From contig CAVEOA010000006.1 in the NCBI GenBank assembly GCA_963617205.1, positions 1 to 64,000 of the forward strand: a stretch of DNA of 64,000 nt, given 5' to 3'. Made by a program: the position numbers and the translations under genes. The stretch's first letter is position 1; every line of letters starts with the position of its first letter. Below, piece after piece: positions 49,191 to 58,343 of this stretch. Origin of the DNA: UBA11524 sp963617205 (lineage in GTDB: Bacteria; Bacillota; Clostridia; Christensenellales; Aristaeellaceae). The notes below the pieces were generated by a model that did no database searches, was not told the origin of the DNA, and saw only the letters and a list, made by a program, of their open reading frames with translations.

Positions 49191-51089
49191 GTGAAACGAA
49201 ACCATTTATTTGCGCAGCAGGGTATTCGCACGGCGCTGCTGATGCTGCTCGATGCGCTGCTGCTTTCGGCGTCCCTGCTGATGGGGCTTCAGATTTACTA
49301 TGATATGCATGCGCCTGCCGCCCATCTGACGCACGTATGGCGGAGCCTGCTGCTGCTTCTGCCGTCGACGATTGCGCTGCTGTACGGGATGGGCTTCTAC
49401 AAGAGCATCCTCAAGTATGCAGGCGTTGATCTGCTCGTGCAGCTTGGGCTGGGGACGCTCGGCGGCACGGGCGTGACGTATCTGACGTCGCTGCTGTGCT
49501 ATTCGTTCATTCGCGGGCAGAATGTCTTCCTGATGCCGCGTTCAGTGTATCTGGTGCAGTGGCTGTTGGCGATGGTGATGATTGCGGCGGCGCGTTTCGT
49601 GCTGAAGGTCGCAGGCGGCGAGGGCATCGGGCGCTTCCTCGGAAGACAGAACAAGAAGACACGCCGCGTGATGGTCATCGGCGGCGGCTGGGGCGGCGCG
49701 CAGGTCATCCGCGACATGCTGGCAGGACGCTTCGGCGACTGCGTGCCGGTGATCGCTGTGGATGACGATGAGTCGCGGCGAAATACGAAAATCGGGCGTG
49801 TGCCGATTGTGATGGACACTGCGCGCGTGGGCGAGTATGCCAGACAGTACGCCATCGATGACATTATCATTGCGATTGCGACACCGAAGTCCGACCTGAC
49901 GGCGCTGCTGCATGACTGTATGGACACTGGCTGCCGCGTCAAGCGCTATACGGTCATGCAGGAAATGGACGGCGGTCAGGGGCAGATGCGCGATGTGAAT
50001 ATTGCCGACCTGCTTGGGCGTGATGAAAAGCATCTGGATATGTCCGGCGTGGAAAAGGTGATTGCAGGGCGCTGCGTGCTGGTGACTGGCGGCGGTGGTT
50101 CCATCGGGTCGGAAATGTGCCGGCAGATGATGCGCTTCGTGCCGTCCAAGCTCATCCTATACGATATCAGCGAAAACTACATGTATGACCTGCTTTCTGA
50201 GCTGAAGAATCAGTACGGCGAAATCGTCAAGAACACGGTGGCGCTTCGCGTCGGTTCGATTCGCGACAGGGAAACGCTTGATCAGGTGTTCGAGGAGTTC
50301 CATCCGGAGATTGTGATTCATGCCGCTGCTCACAAGCATGTGCCGCTGATGGAGGACAGCCCTGAGCAGGCCGTGCTCAATAATGTCTTCGGCACGTATA
50401 ACGTCGCTGAATGCGCAAAAAATCACGGTGCGAAGCGATTCGTCATGATTTCGACAGACAAGGCGGTCAATCCGACGAACGTCATGGGCGCATCGAAGCG
50501 CATGGCGGAAATCATCATCGAGGCGATGCAGAAGCAAAGCGATACCACGCAGTTCACCGCGGTTCGTTTCGGCAATGTGCTTGGTTCAAACGGCAGCGTC
50601 GTGCCGCTGTTTGAACGGCAGATTCGCGCAGGCGGTCCCGTAACGCTGACGCATCCGGACATTATCCGCTACTTCATGACGATTCCGGAGGCGGCGAGCC
50701 TTGTGCTGCAGGCGGCCTCCATCGCCAAGGGCGGCGAGCTGTTCGTGCTGGACATGGGCAAGCCGGTCAAAATCCGTGAGCTGGCGGAACGGATGATTCA
50801 GCTGTATTCCGACCCGATGAAGCCGCCGGTCAAAATCGTCTATACAGGGCTTCGACCGGGTGAAAAGCTCTATGAGGAGCTGCTGCGCGACGAGGAAACC
50901 GACACTGCGACCAGCATGGAGAAAATCTTCATCGCAAAGCCGGAGCAGTTTGCGTGGGACGAGGTTGAACATATGCTGGCAAAGCTCCATGCATGCATCG
51001 ATGCGCACGGCGACATCAAGGCGTGCATGCACGAGCTTCTGCCGTCCTTCAAGACGCCGGAGGAAGTCAACAGCCGTGCGAGAACATAA
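49191..51089 (+). CDS. Membrane-bound UDP-sugar 4,6-dehydratase (PglF/CapD/WbpM family)
   Basis: A 632-residue protein of the polysaccharide-biosynthesis dehydratase family. Four membrane helices occupy about residues 12-145. A CoA-binding-like Rossmann domain follows (VMVIGGGWGGAQVIRDM), then the SDR catalytic domain with VLVTGGGGSIGSEM. The active site STDKAVNPTNVMGASK has Met in place of the usual SDR Tyr, as in this family. The likely reaction is UDP-GlcNAc to a 4-keto-6-deoxy sugar, an early step of diNAc-bacillosamine or fucosamine-type glycans. GTG 49191 follows AAGAAGGAG. No other glycan genes are adjacent. Confidence 0.9.
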   Translation: MKRNHLFAQQGIRTALLMLLDALLLSASLLMGLQIYYDMHAPAAHLTHVWRSLLLLLPSTIALLYGMGFYKSILKYAGVDLLVQLGLGTLGGTGVTYLTSLLCYSFIRGQNVFLMPRSVYLVQWLLAMVMIAAARFVLKVAGGEGIGRFLGRQNKKTRRVMVIGGGWGGAQVIRDMLAGRFGDCVPVIAVDDDESRRNTKIGRVPIVMDTARVGEYARQYAIDDIIIAIATPKSDLTALLHDCMDTGCRVKRYTVMQEMDGGQGQMRDVNIADLLGRDEKHLDMSGVEKVIAGRCVLVTGGGGSIGSEMCRQMMRFVPSKLILYDISENYMYDLLSELKNQYGEIVKNTVALRVGSIRDRETLDQVFEEFHPEIVIHAAAHKHVPLMEDSPEQAVLNNVFGTYNVAECAKNHGAKRFVMISTDKAVNPTNVMGASKRMAEIIIEAMQKQSDTTQFTAVRFGNVLGSNGSVVPLFERQIRAGGPVTLTHPDIIRYFMTIPEAASLVLQAASIAKGGELFVLDMGKPVKIRELAERMIQLYSDPMKPPVKIVYTGLRPGEKLYEELLRDEETDTATSMEKIFIAKPEQFAWDEVEHMLAKLHACIDAHGDIKACMHELLPSFKTPEEVNSRART

Positions 51090-51096
51090 AAAATGC

Positions 51097-51125
51097 TTTA
51101 CGAATCGCACGGACATCGGTATAAT
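51097..51125 (+). promoter_or_regulatory. Promoter of dapF-dapL
   Basis: TTTACG (51097-51102) and TATAAT (51120-51125) with a 17-nt spacer. Confidence 0.75.
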
Positions 51126-51161
51126 AGCAGTGTGAAATGAAGCATGGGGGAGGTTATGAGC

Positions 51162-52001
51162 ATGCGGTTTACGAAAATGCACGGCATCGGCAATGATTAT
51201 ATTTATGTGAATTGCTTCGAGGAGCAGGTGGACAATCCGTCCGAGCTGGCGAAAAAGATGAGCCGCCGTCATTTCGGGGTTGGCAGCGATGGTCTGATTC
51301 TGATTTGCCCGTCCGATGTGGCGGATTTTGAGATGCGGATGTTCAATGCCGACGGCTCTGAAGGCGAGATGTGCGGCAACGGCACGCGCTGTATCGGCAA
51401 GTATGTTTACGATCGCGGTCTGACGGACAAGACGACCATCAGCCTGATGACCCGAGGCGGACTGAAAACAATCAAGCTGAACGTGAAGAACGGCAAGGTC
51501 GAGACGGTTCGCGTGGACATGGGTATGCCGGAGCTGTTTCCGCCGAAGATTCCGGTTAATCTGCCCGGCGAGGCTGTTATGGGGCATCGGCTGAGCGTCG
51601 GCAGCGGTCAGTATGACATCCATTGCGTGTCGATGGGCAATCCGCACTGCGTTATTTTCGTTCGTGACCCGGATTATGTGGACATTGAGACGGTCGGTCC
51701 GCTGCTGGAGAATCACCCCATTTTCCCGCGCCGCGCGAATATCGAGTTCGTGCAGGTGGTTAACCGCGGTCATCTGCGGATGCGCGTCTGGGAACGCGGT
51801 GCAGGCGAAACCCTGGCATGCGGCACAGGCGCTTGTGCGTCGATTGTCGCGGCAGTCATGACGGGCAGAGCGGATCGTCATGCGGTGATTGACCTGCCCG
51901 GCGGCTCGCTGACGCTGGACTGGTCGCCTGATGACGGACATGTCTATCAGGAAGGCAAGGCGGCATTCGTGTTTGACGGCGAATGGATCGGCGAAGAATA
52001 A
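51162..52001 (+). CDS. dapF: Diaminopimelate epimerase
   Basis: A 279-residue cofactor-independent epimerase that converts LL- to meso-diaminopimelate. The two catalytic cysteines are in EMCGNGTRC and LACGTGAC. The N-terminus MRFTKMHGIGNDYIYVN is diagnostic. Candidate starts are ATG 51144, 51156 and 51162; 51162 is best spaced from GGGGGAGG. It is followed 19 nt later by dapL, so both DAP steps after tetrahydrodipicolinate are in one unit. Confidence 0.96.
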   Translation: MRFTKMHGIGNDYIYVNCFEEQVDNPSELAKKMSRRHFGVGSDGLILICPSDVADFEMRMFNADGSEGEMCGNGTRCIGKYVYDRGLTDKTTISLMTRGGLKTIKLNVKNGKVETVRVDMGMPELFPPKIPVNLPGEAVMGHRLSVGSGQYDIHCVSMGNPHCVIFVRDPDYVDIETVGPLLENHPIFPRRANIEFVQVVNRGHLRMRVWERGAGETLACGTGACASIVAAVMTGRADRHAVIDLPGGSLTLDWSPDDGHVYQEGKAAFVFDGEWIGEE

Positions 52002-52020
52002 GAAAGTTGGGGAGTGCAAT

Positions 52021-53250
52021 ATGTTTCATATTAATGATGATTTCACCCGTCTGCCGGGTTCGTACCTGTTTGCTGAAATTGCACGCCGAGTGAAGGTGTA
52101 CAGCGCCGAACATCCCGATGCGGACATCATCCGTCTGGGCATCGGCGACGTGACGCGTCCGCTAGCGCCGGCGGTCATCGATGCCATGCACAAGGCTGTC
52201 AGCGAGATGGGGGTTCAGGAGACCTTCCGCGGCTACGGTCCTGACTACGGCTATGACTTCCTCGTCAATGCCATCCGTGAGCATGACTATGCAAGCCGCG
52301 GCGTGTCCGTTGAGTACGATGAGGTGTTCATTTCCGACGGCGCGAAGTGCGATGTTGGCAATATTCAGGAGATGTTCAGCGGCGATGCCGTGATTGCTGT
52401 GACCGACCCGGTCTATCCGGTGTATGTGGATTCGAATGCCATGGCTGGTCGCGCAGGCGATTATGTCAATGGTCGCTGGACGAAGCTTGTGTATCTGCCC
52501 TGCAATGCGGAGAATGGCTTTGTGCCTGCGCTGCCGGACAAGCCGGTAGACGTGATTTACCTCTGCTACCCCAACAACCCGACCGGCACGGTGCTGAACC
52601 GCGAGCAGCTCACGAAGTGGGTGAATTATGCACGCGAAAACGGCGCAATCATTATCTATGATGCAGCGTACCGTGCGTTCGTCTCCACGCCGGATATTCC
52701 GCTGTCGATTTACGAGATTGAAGGCGCGAAGGAATGCGCGATTGAATGCAATTCCTTCTCCAAGACGGCTGGCTTTACCGGCACGCGCTGCGGCTATACC
52801 ATCGTGCCGCATGCGGTGAAGGGGTTGAGCGCAAAGGGCGAAAAGATCGAGCTGAATGCATTGTGGAAGCGCCGCATGTCCACAAAGTTCAACGGCGTCA
52901 GCTATCCGGTGCAGCGTGCGGCGGCGGCTGTCTACACCGAGGATGGGCAGAAGCAGATTAAGGAAACGATTGATTACTACATGCAGAACGCCAAAATCAT
53001 CCGCGAGGGTTTGACGGCGGTAGGCATCACCGTGTTTGGCGGCGTTGACGCACCGTATATCTGGCTGAAGGTGCCGGCCGGCATGGACAGCTGGACGTTC
53101 TTCGACCGCCTGCTGGATGAATGCCACATTGTTGGCACGCCCGGTTCCGGCTTTGGTCCGAGCGGCGAGGGCTATTTCCGCCTGACCGCCTTCAACACGC
53201 TGGAAAAGACGCAGCAGGCGATTGAACGCATCCGTAATTGGAAAATCTGA
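52021..53250 (+). CDS. dapL: LL-diaminopimelate aminotransferase
   Basis: A 409-residue fold-type I PLP enzyme that transfers an amino group from glutamate to tetrahydrodipicolinate, giving LL-DAP in one step. The PLP lysine is in SFSKTAGFTGTRCGY. The IRLGIGDVTRPL start and GYGPDYGYDFL-like segment fit DapL, and CYPNNPTGTVL is the cofactor-site motif. With dapF directly upstream it completes the meso-DAP supply for MurE. ATG 52021 follows TTGGGGAGTGC. A terminator follows. Confidence 0.95.
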   Translation: MFHINDDFTRLPGSYLFAEIARRVKVYSAEHPDADIIRLGIGDVTRPLAPAVIDAMHKAVSEMGVQETFRGYGPDYGYDFLVNAIREHDYASRGVSVEYDEVFISDGAKCDVGNIQEMFSGDAVIAVTDPVYPVYVDSNAMAGRAGDYVNGRWTKLVYLPCNAENGFVPALPDKPVDVIYLCYPNNPTGTVLNREQLTKWVNYARENGAIIIYDAAYRAFVSTPDIPLSIYEIEGAKECAIECNSFSKTAGFTGTRCGYTIVPHAVKGLSAKGEKIELNALWKRRMSTKFNGVSYPVQRAAAAVYTEDGQKQIKETIDYYMQNAKIIREGLTAVGITVFGGVDAPYIWLKVPAGMDSWTFFDRLLDECHIVGTPGSGFGPSGEGYFRLTAFNTLEKTQQAIERIRNWKI

Positions 53251-53259
53251 GGCAAAGGA

Positions 53260-53297
53260 AAGACCGAGCGATTCATGCACGAACCGTTCGGTCTTTT
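53260..53297. terminator. Terminator after dapL
   Basis: AAGACCGA (53260-53267) pairs with TCGGTCTT (53288-53295), followed by TTATT. It lies between convergent genes and may act for both. Confidence 0.78.
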
Positions 53298-54021
53298 ATT
53301 GGATGATGATTTCTTCGCCGGTCTGGTGGACGATGCAGTGATACGGCTTGACGGATGTGCTTTCGCAGTGAAAGCCGTCTGTATCGCAGAAAGCGCAGTA
53401 GCGGGTGCCGTCTGCAAGGGTACACGCAGCAAATTTGTCCGGCTGAAACCAGTGCAGCACGAGGCGGTCAGCGTCATCCGCATCAGCAGTGCGGTCGTTG
53501 ACGCCGATGGGCAGCAGCGCGTTTTCGCGGACAAGCACCGGCAGCTCCTGATAACCGTGCATCCGCCTGAACGCGCCGGTGCAGCATTCGCCGCTGTGCA
53601 GCATTGTCCAGATGCCATCGGGTAACCGGACATCCTCGGTGCCATCGTCCGATGACCGCAGAATCAACAGGCTGCTGCCGAGCATCGTGCCGCCATCGAC
53701 AGGCGTTGCGGTGAAGCCCGGACGTAGGTAGGGGAGCAGCGACAGCTGCAGGCATGCGTAATGACGGAGCACGTTGCCGGGCTGTGCATCGCCGGAAAGA
53801 TGTCGGACGAGCATGTCTGCCGGAATGGATTGACCAGGCTGCATCAGCGCAAAGGCGGCGCGGAACAGGAACGCCTGACGGCTGTCAGCGCCGTCAAAAA
53901 GCGGTGCAGGCACATCGGTGAAGCCGCCGAAGGGGATTTCCTGCGAATCAATCAGCGAAGCAGCTTGGCTTCGGAGCGCATCGTCATGCAACGGGTCGGA
54001 AGCAAGCAAACCGTATGTCAT
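53296..54021 (-). CDS. Stand-alone GH31-like C-terminal lobe protein, catalytic part missing
   Basis: A 241-residue protein resembling the end of a GH31 alpha-glucosidase/xylosidase. The region LPDGIWTMLHSGECC, the PVLVRENALLPIG strand and the preceding VLRHYACLQLSLLPYL helix match the proximal and distal beta domains that follow the GH31 barrel. The barrel with its catalytic aspartates is absent. ATG 54021 overlaps the stop of the NERD gene (ATGA), with GGAGG in place, so it is translated as a separate protein and not obviously a broken gene. Function is unknown; a carbohydrate-binding or regulatory role is a guess. The GH31 assignment is by eye. Confidence 0.6.
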   Translation of the reverse strand: MTYGLLASDPLHDDALRSQAASLIDSQEIPFGGFTDVPAPLFDGADSRQAFLFRAAFALMQPGQSIPADMLVRHLSGDAQPGNVLRHYACLQLSLLPYLRPGFTATPVDGGTMLGSSLLILRSSDDGTEDVRLPDGIWTMLHSGECCTGAFRRMHGYQELPVLVRENALLPIGVNDRTADADDADRLVLHWFQPDKFAACTLADGTRYCAFCDTDGFHCESTSVKPYHCIVHQTGEEIIIQ

Positions 54022-54824
54022 TTCATATCCTCCAACAGTCGGCATAGCTGACGAAATTCACGCCTGCGCAGGCGTTTCCCGCGATGCAGAATCAGGAAAC
54101 GCAGGCGGAAGCGGTTACGGCGCGTAAATACGGGCGTCGCCCGATGCGCATGGAAACGGTCGGTGAGCTTGACCTCCGTGCCTTCGCGGACGAACAGCAC
54201 GCATTTCTTCACCGGTGAAGGGACGCCGCCGTCAGCAACGGCACGGGCAAGCGTCTGCGCATGGGTAGTGACCTGCATGACCGGGTTATAGAAGGTAAGC
54301 GTATCACCGTTCTTGCGCGTGAGCAGCAGGTCGTGATCAGAATAATCGCCCGTTACGCGTCCGGCGTGGTTCTTGACCTCGATGACGGTTGCGCCGCGGC
54401 GCGTCAGGGCAACGAGGTCGCATTCGCTGCGGTTGCCGGCATGGACGATGCGGTTTGGGTAGACATGGACAGAATCCGGCAGACGCTCAAGCATTGCGCG
54501 AGCATCCTCTTCGCCGTGAATGCCGGAGGATACAAGCGATGCAGCGTACTTTGCCCCTTTTGCACGGCGCTTGAGGCGAAAAGAAACCAGCACCGGTGCG
54601 GACAGCAGCACGGCGAACAGCACGAGGATGACCCATGCACGGAAACGCACGTCGGCGGATAAAGCGTCCTTCAGCGGGGGAAACCACCACAGCGCGGTCA
54701 GCACGGAAATCGTCCAGCAAATCGGCGGCAGCAGCCACGCACGGAATAAAAGCAAACGTTGTCGGCGGCGCAGGACAGTCAGCTTTTGCGATTGTCCCTC
54801 GCTGCCGGAATGAAAAATGGCCAT
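54018..54824 (-). CDS. NERD-domain membrane protein
   Basis: A 268-residue protein. Two membrane helices lie at about residues 29-45 and 57-78. A nuclease-related (NERD) domain follows at about residues 98-215 (GIHGEEDARAMLERLP, then ECDLVALTRRG and VIEVKNHAG). The Glu-Cys-Asp and EVK elements resemble the D/E-x-K core of restriction-like nucleases. The C-terminus is very basic. ATG 54824 follows AAGGAGGTCT; the longer frame to 54923 has no ribosome site. It overlaps the GH31-lobe gene. NERD proteins are thought to act on nucleic acids, but the activity is rarely proven. Confidence 0.82.
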   Translation of the reverse strand: MAIFHSGSEGQSQKLTVLRRRQRLLLFRAWLLPPICWTISVLTALWWFPPLKDALSADVRFRAWVILVLFAVLLSAPVLVSFRLKRRAKGAKYAASLVSSGIHGEEDARAMLERLPDSVHVYPNRIVHAGNRSECDLVALTRRGATVIEVKNHAGRVTGDYSDHDLLLTRKNGDTLTFYNPVMQVTTHAQTLARAVADGGVPSPVKKCVLFVREGTEVKLTDRFHAHRATPVFTRRNRFRLRFLILHRGKRLRRREFRQLCRLLEDMK

Positions 54825-54907
54825 AGACCTCCTTCGGCATACAGAACATGTGTGTGCGAACAATGGATAGTACGACAAAACGCGCGGAAAATCCTGCTGA
54901 AACGTGA

Positions 54908-54936
54908 TTGACAATTGCTGCACGGGCTGGTATAAT
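54908..54936 (+). promoter_or_regulatory. Promoter of the hisS-aspS T-box transcript
   Basis: A perfect TTGACA (54908-54913) and TATAAT (54931-54936) with a 17-nt spacer. Confidence 0.9.
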
Positions 54937-54944
54937 CATCTGTG

Positions 54945-55178
54945 TCGGGCAATGAAGGACAGGATGGACGCAAATACGGCTGTCAGAGAGGGAGCCACAG
55001 GCTGAAAGCTCCTGCCGGAAGCGTACATCGGACAATCTGGAGCCTCCTGATGAGAATCAGGCGTTTTCCTCGCGTGATGGGGAGTAAAAGGCGCAGCATG
55101 ACTGCGTAAACATGGGTGGCACCGCGATTTTTCGCCCCATAACAACCGGAATCTGGTTGCATGGGCTTTTTTTATACC
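54945..55178 (+). ncRNA. T-box leader of hisS-aspS
   Basis: The T-box motif TGGCACCGCG is at 55117-55126. AGAGAG near 54986 and the GGCTGAAAGCTCC apical loop mark Stem I. The terminator is GCCCCAT (55134-55140) with ATGGGC (55161-55166), an inner CAACC/GGTTG stem, then a T-run. The specifier is not certain: GAC (Asp) at 55031-55033 is best placed, with CAT (His) at 55026-55028 close by. Either fits the two downstream synthetases. Confidence 0.9.
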
Positions 55179-55208
55179 GCGCTGTCAATAGAAGGAGGAG
55201 TTGAATCA

Positions 55209-56474
55209 ATGCTGACGCAAGCACCGCGTGGCACAAAGGACGTCCTGCCGGCAGATTCCTATCGCTGGCAATACGTGGAAGGAAAGATGCGCAAGGCGGC
55301 GGCAGAGGCAGGCTTCCGCGAGGTTCGGACGCCTGTGTTCGAGCATACGGAGCTGTTTCTGCGCGGCGTAGGCGATACGACTGACATCGTCCAGAAGGAA
55401 ATGTACACCTTCAAGGACAAGGGCGATCGCTCCATCACGCTCAAGCCGGAAGGCACGGCGGGCGCGGCGCGTTGCCTGCTGGAGAACAACCTGTACGCCG
55501 ACACGCTGCCGTGCAAGATGTACTATCTCAACGCACCGATTTTCCGCTATGAGGCGCCTCAGAGCGGTCGTTTGCGCGAGCATCATCAGTTCGGCATGGA
55601 GTGCTTCGGCGCGAAGGATGCTTCCGCGGATGCGGAGCTGATTCTGCTGGCATACCGCCTGCTGAGCGGACTTGGCGTCAAGAACCTGTCCGTGAACATC
55701 AACTCCATCGGCTGCCCGAACTGCCGCCCGAAGTATCATGCGATGCTCAAGACATTCCTGTCCGGCAAAATCAATGAGATGTGCGACACGTGCAAGACGC
55801 GCTTCGACCGCAATCCGCTTCGCGTGCTGGACTGCAAGGAAAAGCACTGCCAGGAGCTGGTGAAGGATGCGCCCTCGATGCTGGATGTCCTCTGCGACGA
55901 CTGCAAGGCGCATTTCGCACAGCTGCAGGCGTATCTCGATGCTTCAAAAATACCGTACCGCATTGATCCGCGAATTGTCCGCGGATTGGACTACTACACC
56001 AAGACGGTGTTTGAGCTGATTACGACGACGGAGAACGGCAATCTGACCGTTTGCGGCGGCGGTCGCTACGACAATCTGGTGGAGCAGCTGGGCGGCTCGC
56101 CGCTGTGCGCGGTGGGCTTCGGCATGGGTATTGAGCGCGTGCTGATGCTGCTGGACGGCGAAGGGATTCAGCTGCCGAAGCCGACCCTCTACGATGTGTT
56201 TGTGACGTACATGGGCGAGCATCAGGTGGAGGCGTTCTCGCTGGTGGAAACGCTGCGCGACGCTGGTCTGAAGGCGGACATGGATCATACCGGTCGCAGC
56301 CTGAAGGCGCAGTTCAAGTATGCCAACAAGATGGAAGCCACGCTGACAGCAACGCTGGGCGATGAAGAAATCGCGAACGGCGTCGTAAAGGTCAAGAACA
56401 TGGCGACGAAGGAAGAACGCACGATTCCGCTGGCAAGCATCGCCGATGGAATCCGCGAAATGCTCGGCGAGTGA
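55209..56474 (+). CDS. hisS: Histidyl-tRNA synthetase
   Basis: A 421-residue class II synthetase. The N-terminus PRGTKDVLPADSYRWQYVE, motif 2 (FRYEAPQSGRLREHHQFG) and the histidine-binding loop GLDYYTKTVFE are clear. Motif 3 is VGFGMGIERVLMLL. The C-terminal anticodon-binding domain covers about the last 95 residues. ATG 55209 follows AAGGAGGAG; the longer frame from 55161 overlaps the T-box terminator. It forms an operon with aspS, 32 nt downstream. Confidence 0.97.
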   Translation: MLTQAPRGTKDVLPADSYRWQYVEGKMRKAAAEAGFREVRTPVFEHTELFLRGVGDTTDIVQKEMYTFKDKGDRSITLKPEGTAGAARCLLENNLYADTLPCKMYYLNAPIFRYEAPQSGRLREHHQFGMECFGAKDASADAELILLAYRLLSGLGVKNLSVNINSIGCPNCRPKYHAMLKTFLSGKINEMCDTCKTRFDRNPLRVLDCKEKHCQELVKDAPSMLDVLCDDCKAHFAQLQAYLDASKIPYRIDPRIVRGLDYYTKTVFELITTTENGNLTVCGGGRYDNLVEQLGGSPLCAVGFGMGIERVLMLLDGEGIQLPKPTLYDVFVTYMGEHQVEAFSLVETLRDAGLKADMDHTGRSLKAQFKYANKMEATLTATLGDEEIANGVVKVKNMATKEERTIPLASIADGIREMLGE

Positions 56475-56506
56475 AATCAGAATCAAATTGAAAGGAGCTG
56501 CATTCC

Positions 56507-58279
56507 ATGCAGAACCGTACCCATACCTGTAATGAGCTGAGATTGTCCGATGAAGGCAAGCGCGTCCAGCTGTCCGGCTGGATGGACAGCGTGCGCATCG
56601 TCAGCGCGAATCTCGCGTTCGTCATCCTGCGCGACTTCTATGGCACGACGCAGGTTGTGATCGACGATGAGGAGCAGATGAAGGTCATCCGCAGCCTCAA
56701 CAAGGAAAGCGTTATCTCCGTGACGGGCACTGTCCGCGAGCGCGATAACAAGAATCCGAAGATTCCTACGGGCGACATCGAGGTCGTGCCGGAGAAGATT
56801 GACGTGCTGGGACGCTGCCGCTATAATGAGCTGCCGTTCCAAATCAACCGTTCGCGCGAGGCAGACGAGAGCATCCGCCTGAAGTACCGCTATCTCGACC
56901 TGCGCAATCCGGATGTGAAGAAGAACATCGTCATGCGCTGCAACGTTGTGACGGCACTGCGCAATGCCATGAACGAGCATGGCTTCCTCGAAATCACCAC
57001 GCCGATTCTGACCGCCTCTTCTCCTGAGGGTGCGCGCGACTACCTTGTGCCTGCCCGCAAGCATCCGGGCATGTTCTACGCGCTGCCGCAGGCGCCGCAG
57101 CAGTTCAAGCAGCTGCTGATGACGTCAGGCTTCGACCGTTATTTCCAGATTGCGCCGTGCTTCCGCGATGAGGATGCGCGCGGCGACCGCAGCCCGGGCG
57201 AGTTCTATCAGCTCGATATGGAGATGGCGTTCGCGACGCAGGACGACGTGTTCAGCGTGCTCGAGGACGTCCTGCCGCCGATTTTTGCCAAGTACGGTAC
57301 GTATAATGTCGCTTCGAGTGCACCGTTCAAGCGCATTGCGTACAATGATTCCATGGAGCGCTACGGCTCAGATAAGCCCGACCTGCGCATTGACCTTGAG
57401 GTGCAGGACGTGACGGAGCTGCTCGGAAATTGCGGCTTTGCGCCGTTTGAAGGCAACACGGTCAAGGCGGTTGTTGTCAGCGACATGACGGCGACACGCA
57501 AGCAGATTGACAAGCTCTGCGCGGATGTTGAGGTTGTGACGGCAAACAAGGCATACTGGTTCAAGCTCGATGAAAAAGGCGAAATTGCCGGCGGCATTTC
57601 AAAATTCGTCAAGGATCGCAAGGATGAGCTGGTCGAGAAGCTTGGCCTGAAGCCGAATACGTTTGTCGGACTGACGAGCGGCAAGAAGCTTGCTGCCCAG
57701 AAGACTGCCGGTGTTCTGCGCCGCCTGGTTGCCGACCTCTGCCCGGCGCATATCGACAGAGAAAAGTATGAATTCTGCTGGATTGTCGATTTCCCGATGT
57801 ACGAAATCGGCGAAGAATCCGGCGAGCTGGAGTTCTGCCATAATCCCTTCTCTATGCCCAACGGCGGTCTGGAGATTCTGCAGAAGGCGGCGGCTGGCGA
57901 GGTCGACCCGCTGAGCATCACCGCGTACCAGTATGACCTGGTCTGCAACGGCGTTGAGTTGTCCTCCGGCGCGGTCCGTAACCATGATCCGGAAATCATG
58001 ATCGAGGCGTTCAAGCTTGTTCGTCTGGGCGAGGAGGACGTGAAGGCGAAGTTCCCGGCCATGTACAATGCGTTCTGCTATGGCGCACCGCCGCATGCAG
58101 GCATCGCACCCGGTGTCGACCGCATGGTGATGCTGCTTGCAGGTGCTGAGACCATCCGCGAGGTTATCCCGTTCCCGATGAACAAGAACGCTCAGGACGT
58201 CATGATGGGCGCGCCCGGCAAGGTCGAGCAGAAGCAGCTGGATGAGCTGCATATTGCCTGCGTCAAGCCGGAGGAGTAA
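56507..58279 (+). CDS. aspS: Aspartyl-tRNA synthetase
   Basis: A 590-residue bacterial-type class II synthetase. The order is an N-terminal OB fold for the anticodon, motif 2 (FQIAPCFRDEDARGDRSPGE), the bacterial GAD insertion domain at about residues 285-420, and motif 3 (GIAPGVDRMVMLLAG). Full length is normal. GAAAGGAG is the ribosome site. It is cotranscribed with hisS under the T-box and ends at a bidirectional terminator. The discriminating or non-discriminating type cannot be judged here. Confidence 0.97.
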   Translation: MQNRTHTCNELRLSDEGKRVQLSGWMDSVRIVSANLAFVILRDFYGTTQVVIDDEEQMKVIRSLNKESVISVTGTVRERDNKNPKIPTGDIEVVPEKIDVLGRCRYNELPFQINRSREADESIRLKYRYLDLRNPDVKKNIVMRCNVVTALRNAMNEHGFLEITTPILTASSPEGARDYLVPARKHPGMFYALPQAPQQFKQLLMTSGFDRYFQIAPCFRDEDARGDRSPGEFYQLDMEMAFATQDDVFSVLEDVLPPIFAKYGTYNVASSAPFKRIAYNDSMERYGSDKPDLRIDLEVQDVTELLGNCGFAPFEGNTVKAVVVSDMTATRKQIDKLCADVEVVTANKAYWFKLDEKGEIAGGISKFVKDRKDELVEKLGLKPNTFVGLTSGKKLAAQKTAGVLRRLVADLCPAHIDREKYEFCWIVDFPMYEIGEESGELEFCHNPFSMPNGGLEILQKAAAGEVDPLSITAYQYDLVCNGVELSSGAVRNHDPEIMIEAFKLVRLGEEDVKAKFPAMYNAFCYGAPPHAGIAPGVDRMVMLLAGAETIREVIPFPMNKNAQDVMMGAPGKVEQKQLDELHIACVKPEE

Positions 58280-58288
58280 TGACACATC

Positions 58289-58322
58289 AAAAAGGGCGGA
58301 TCAAATGCGATCCGTCCTTTTT
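58289..58322. terminator. Bidirectional terminator between aspS and glmS
   Basis: A 14-bp stem, AAAAAGGGCGGATC (58289-58302) with GATCCGTCCTTTTT (58309-58322), one G-U pair and a 6-nt loop. It has A- and T-runs at either end. Confidence 0.9.
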
Positions 58323-58343
58323 AAGTGGAGAAGCTGTGGATGA

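Noticed and set aside
53296..54824. The NERD gene pair as a phage-defence system
   Set aside because: No helicase, methylase, toxin or other defence partner is adjacent, and surrounding genes are housekeeping. It remains a possibility only.
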